Shown in pieces: positions 32,392 to 33,642 of a stretch of DNA of 33,642 nt (the first letter of the stretch is position 1; the number at the start of each line of letters is the position of its first letter). The notes under the pieces were generated by a model, which saw only the letters and a list, made by a program, of their open reading frames with translations, did no database searches and was not told where the DNA came from. The translations under genes were made by a program, and so were the position numbers. The stretch is from the NCBI GenBank assembly GCA_029556615.1, contig JAKQDD010000037.1, positions 1 to 33,642 on the forward strand, read 5' to 3'. This stretch comes from Verrucomicrobiota bacterium. Lineage in GTDB: Bacteria; Verrucomicrobiota; Verrucomicrobiia; Limisphaerales; J093.

Positions 32392-33642
32392 ATGGCCACC
32401 GAAACCGCCAACCGGCCCGACTCGATCCTCGCCAGCCCCGGCGTCACCGCCGGCGTGGCCCTCCTCGCGCTGGCCCTCCTCCTCGCTTGGCTCCGACTCG
32501 GCCCCGACCGCACCCTGACCCCGCGCGTGCCCGGCACCGATCAACCCCCCGGCGGCGCCGCCGCCGCCGCCGCCGGCAACCCCGTCCTCGTGGGGAAGAC
32601 CGTCCGCGGCGACGGCCAACCCTCGACGCTCCCCGGTGCCTGGCCGGGCTTCCGCGGCCCCCAACGCACGGGCATCGCTCCCGCCGGCACCAGTCTCGCC
32701 CGATCCTGGCCGGCTTCAGGACCCCGCCAGATCTGGGGAATCGATGTCGGTGAAGGCTATGCCGGTCCCGCCGTGCTCAACGGCCGGGTTTATCTCATGG
32801 ACTACGAGCGCGAGACGAAGGCCGACGCGCTCCGCTCCCTCTCGCTCGAAGACGGCCGCGAGATCTGGCGGTTCACCTACCCCGTCGCCGTCAAACGCAA
32901 CCACGGCATGTCCCGAACCGTCCCCGCCGTCACGGACACACGGATCGTCGCCATGGGCCCCAAGTGCCACGTGGCCTGCCTGGATGCCGTGTCCGGCGAA
33001 CTCAAGTGGGGCCTCGACCTCGTCAAGGACTACGGGACAACCGTCCCCCCCTGGTACGCCGGCCAATGCCCGATCATCGAAGGCGATCGCGTCATCCTCG
33101 CCCCCGGCGGCAAGGAGGCGCTGCTGCTCGCGGTCTCCCTCGAAACCGGAAAGCCGCTCTGGCAAACCCCCAATCCCCGCGACTGGAAGATGACGCACGC
33201 CTCGCTCGCCACCGTCGAGTTCGACGGCAAACGTCAGTACGTCTACTGCGCCAGCGGAGGCGTCGTCGGCGTCAACGCCCAGGACGGCGCGATCCTCTGG
33301 GAAACCCCAGACTGGAAGATCAGCATCGCCACCGTCCCCTCCCCGGTGGCCCTCGACAACGGCCGCATCTTCTTCTCCGGCGGCTACAACGCCGGCAGCC
33401 TCATGCTCGAACTCGCCGCCACCAACGGCGTCATCACGCCCCGGACGCTCTTTCGACTCGACCCCGGAGTGTTCGGCGCCACCCAGCAGACCCCCATCCT
33501 CCACCAGAACCACCTGTACGGCGTCCGCCCCGATGGCCGGTTCGCCACCCTCGATCTCCAGGGTAAACCCGTCTGGGTCAGCGATCCCGGCCATTCGTTC
33601 GGCCTTGGCCCCTTTCTCCTCGCGGGCGACCTCATTTACGTA
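32392..33642 (+). CDS. PQQ-like beta-propeller membrane-anchored protein (5' part)
   Basis: The frame is open from ATG 32392 to the end of the window (417 codons seen). It begins with an N-terminal membrane anchor (VTAGVALLALALLLAWLRL, about residues 18-36), then an Ala/Gly/Pro linker and a PQQ-like propeller beginning WPGFRGPQRTG. Blade motifs follow: LSLEDGREIWRF, CLDAVSGELKWG, VSLETGKPLWQT, VNAQDGAILWET and LDLQGKPVWVS. Such proteins are frequent in Planctomycetes and Verrucomicrobia; most lack a demonstrated PQQ cofactor and may bind other partners. No Shine-Dalgarno is visible because the repeat R1 ends 4 bp upstream. Confidence 0.88.
   Translation, partial: MATETANRPDSILASPGVTAGVALLALALLLAWLRLGPDRTLTPRVPGTDQPPGGAAAAAAGNPVLVGKTVRGDGQPSTLPGAWPGFRGPQRTGIAPAGTSLARSWPASGPRQIWGIDVGEGYAGPAVLNGRVYLMDYERETKADALRSLSLEDGREIWRFTYPVAVKRNHGMSRTVPAVTDTRIVAMGPKCHVACLDAVSGELKWGLDLVKDYGTTVPPWYAGQCPIIEGDRVILAPGGKEALLLAVSLETGKPLWQTPNPRDWKMTHASLATVEFDGKRQYVYCASGGVVGVNAQDGAILWETPDWKISIATVPSPVALDNGRIFFSGGYNAGSLMLELAATNGVITPRTLFRLDPGVFGATQQTPILHQNHLYGVRPDGRFATLDLQGKPVWVSDPGHSFGLGPFLLAGDLIYV

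Overview
The window looks like a piece of a high-GC genome from the Planctomycetes-Verrucomicrobia group, most likely Verrucomicrobiota. This is inferred from gene content and is not proven: two formylglycine-type sulfatases, GH29, GH43 and DUF5703/GH95-like glycosidases, squalene-cyclase-fold lipoproteins, a YdjY-domain protein, a PQQ-like propeller, a GDPD-HEAT protein and little Shine-Dalgarno use. I see no rRNA, tRNA or CRISPR array.

Layout. 1-1.5 kb: a mobile-element edge, with a tyrosine recombinase behind an array of 23-25 bp iterated repeats and the last ~80 codons of an IS66 transposase. 1.7-13.6 kb: a leftward glycan-degradation locus. In transcription order it holds sulfatase, sulfatase, an MFS transporter fragment, a large secreted propeller protein with a duplicated domain, a scrambled oxidoreductase/glycosidase remnant, an acetylesterase-GH29 fucosidase fusion, a short hypothetical gene, and a GH43::DUF5703 fusion. 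Sulfatases, esterase and fucosidase together point to a sulfated, acetylated, fucose-containing polysaccharide (inference). Several of these genes are truncated or joined to unrelated pieces, so the locus seems to have been reshaped by deletions.

13.6-20.3 kb: a repeat-filled divergent intergenic region, then a 1,565-residue secreted protein (metallophosphoesterase, GH43, F5/8C, two LamG-like domains, Fn3-like, DUF1349-like). It converges with, and is overlapped by, a GDPD-HEAT protein whose catalytic residues are substituted. 20.6-25.8 kb: rightward genes for an HlyD-like adaptor lipoprotein, a squalene-cyclase-fold lipoprotein, a YdjY-domain protein and a second cyclase-fold protein. 25.8-26.2 kb: tandem repeats between convergent genes. 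26.2-30.4 kb: a leftward pair, a GalU-like nucleotidyltransferase and a 1,106-residue sugar kinase/UGPase-like fusion. 30.5-33.6 kb: an ApbE lipoprotein, a repeat-rich gap and the start of a PQQ-like propeller protein that runs off the end.

The most unusual non-coding signal is a dispersed composite hairpin repeat (called R here). It has four near-complete and two partial copies, placed at gene borders in both orientations. It has nested inverted repeats, one copy carries a paired compensatory change in a stem, and there are two subfamilies of the second stem. A second dispersed repeat (called B) has three copies. These elements supply stop codons to two genes and form the in-frame 5' end of a third.
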